Assembly (NCBI GenBank): GCA_034189195.1
Contig: JAXHVI010000043.1
Location: 1-7,724, forward strand
DNA: 7,724 bases
Direction of reading: 5' to 3'
Origin: Desulfosudis sp034189195
GTDB lineage: Bacteria; Desulfobacterota; Desulfobacteria; Desulfobacterales; Desulfosudaceae
The translations under genes and the position numbers were made by a program. The notes under the pieces were generated by a model. The model worked only from the letters and a program-made list of their open reading frames with translations. It did not search any database and had not been told where the DNA came from. The stretch's first letter is position 1; each line of letters begins with the position of its first letter. Below are positions 7,708 to 7,724 of this stretch, one piece after another.

Positions 7708-7724
7708 TGGCTATTTCGACCGGC

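Noticed and set aside
7707..7724. Plus-strand ATG at 7707 as the start of a divergent gene
   Set aside because: Only six codons are visible before the edge, no ribosome binding site lies at the usual distance, and it overlaps the minus-strand -35 box.

Overview
The window is a GC-rich stretch of bacterial chromosome. It carries seven genes, all on the minus strand and tightly spaced, so the transcript reads from the right edge to the left. Together they form a methylmalonyl-CoA module. The gene set and protein style (single-chain B12 mutase with a separate MeaB, a 12S/MmdA carboxyltransferase, and a 5S/OadA-type carboxyltransferase) suggest an anaerobe that makes or oxidises propionate through methylmalonyl-CoA. 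A sulfate-reducing or syntrophic member of the Desulfobacterota is my best guess. This is inference from gene content, not from a marker gene.

Layout in transcription order. A near-consensus sigma70-type promoter lies at 7679-7707, with a small inverted repeat overlapping its -10 box. A leader follows, with a hairpin at 7602-7622. Next come a class I/II PLP aminotransferase (6398-7585), methylmalonyl-CoA epimerase (5954-6361) and methylmalonyl-CoA mutase (3790-5910). A structured gap of about 200 bases holds a long imperfect inverted repeat that starts at the mutase stop codon. After it come the mutase GTPase chaperone MeaB (2598-3593), the 12S/MmdA-type biotin-dependent carboxyltransferase (923-2476), a 76-residue protein resembling the small subunit of methylmalonyl-CoA decarboxylases (674-904), and a 5S/OadA/PycB-type carboxyltransferase (1-635) that is cut by the left edge.

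How they would work together. The mutase interconverts succinyl-CoA and (R)-methylmalonyl-CoA. MeaB protects and reloads its cobalamin. The epimerase converts (R)- to (S)-methylmalonyl-CoA. MmdA moves the carboxyl group of (S)-methylmalonyl-CoA onto biotin, giving propionyl-CoA. The 5S-type subunit can pass that carboxyl to pyruvate (giving oxaloacetate) or take it from oxaloacetate. This is the transcarboxylase reaction of propionate fermenters and syntrophic propionate oxidisers. No biotin carrier or sodium-pump beta subunit is visible, so transcarboxylase versus decarboxylase must be settled by sequence left of the window. The leading aminotransferase could exchange alanine/pyruvate or aspartate/oxaloacetate, the 2-oxo acids used by the last enzyme; that link is a hypothesis.

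I saw no tRNA, rRNA, CRISPR array, insertion sequence or phage gene. The core enzymes are of known families. The less explained items are the small 76-residue protein, the structured mutase-meaB gap, the promoter-overlapping repeat and the aminotransferase placement.
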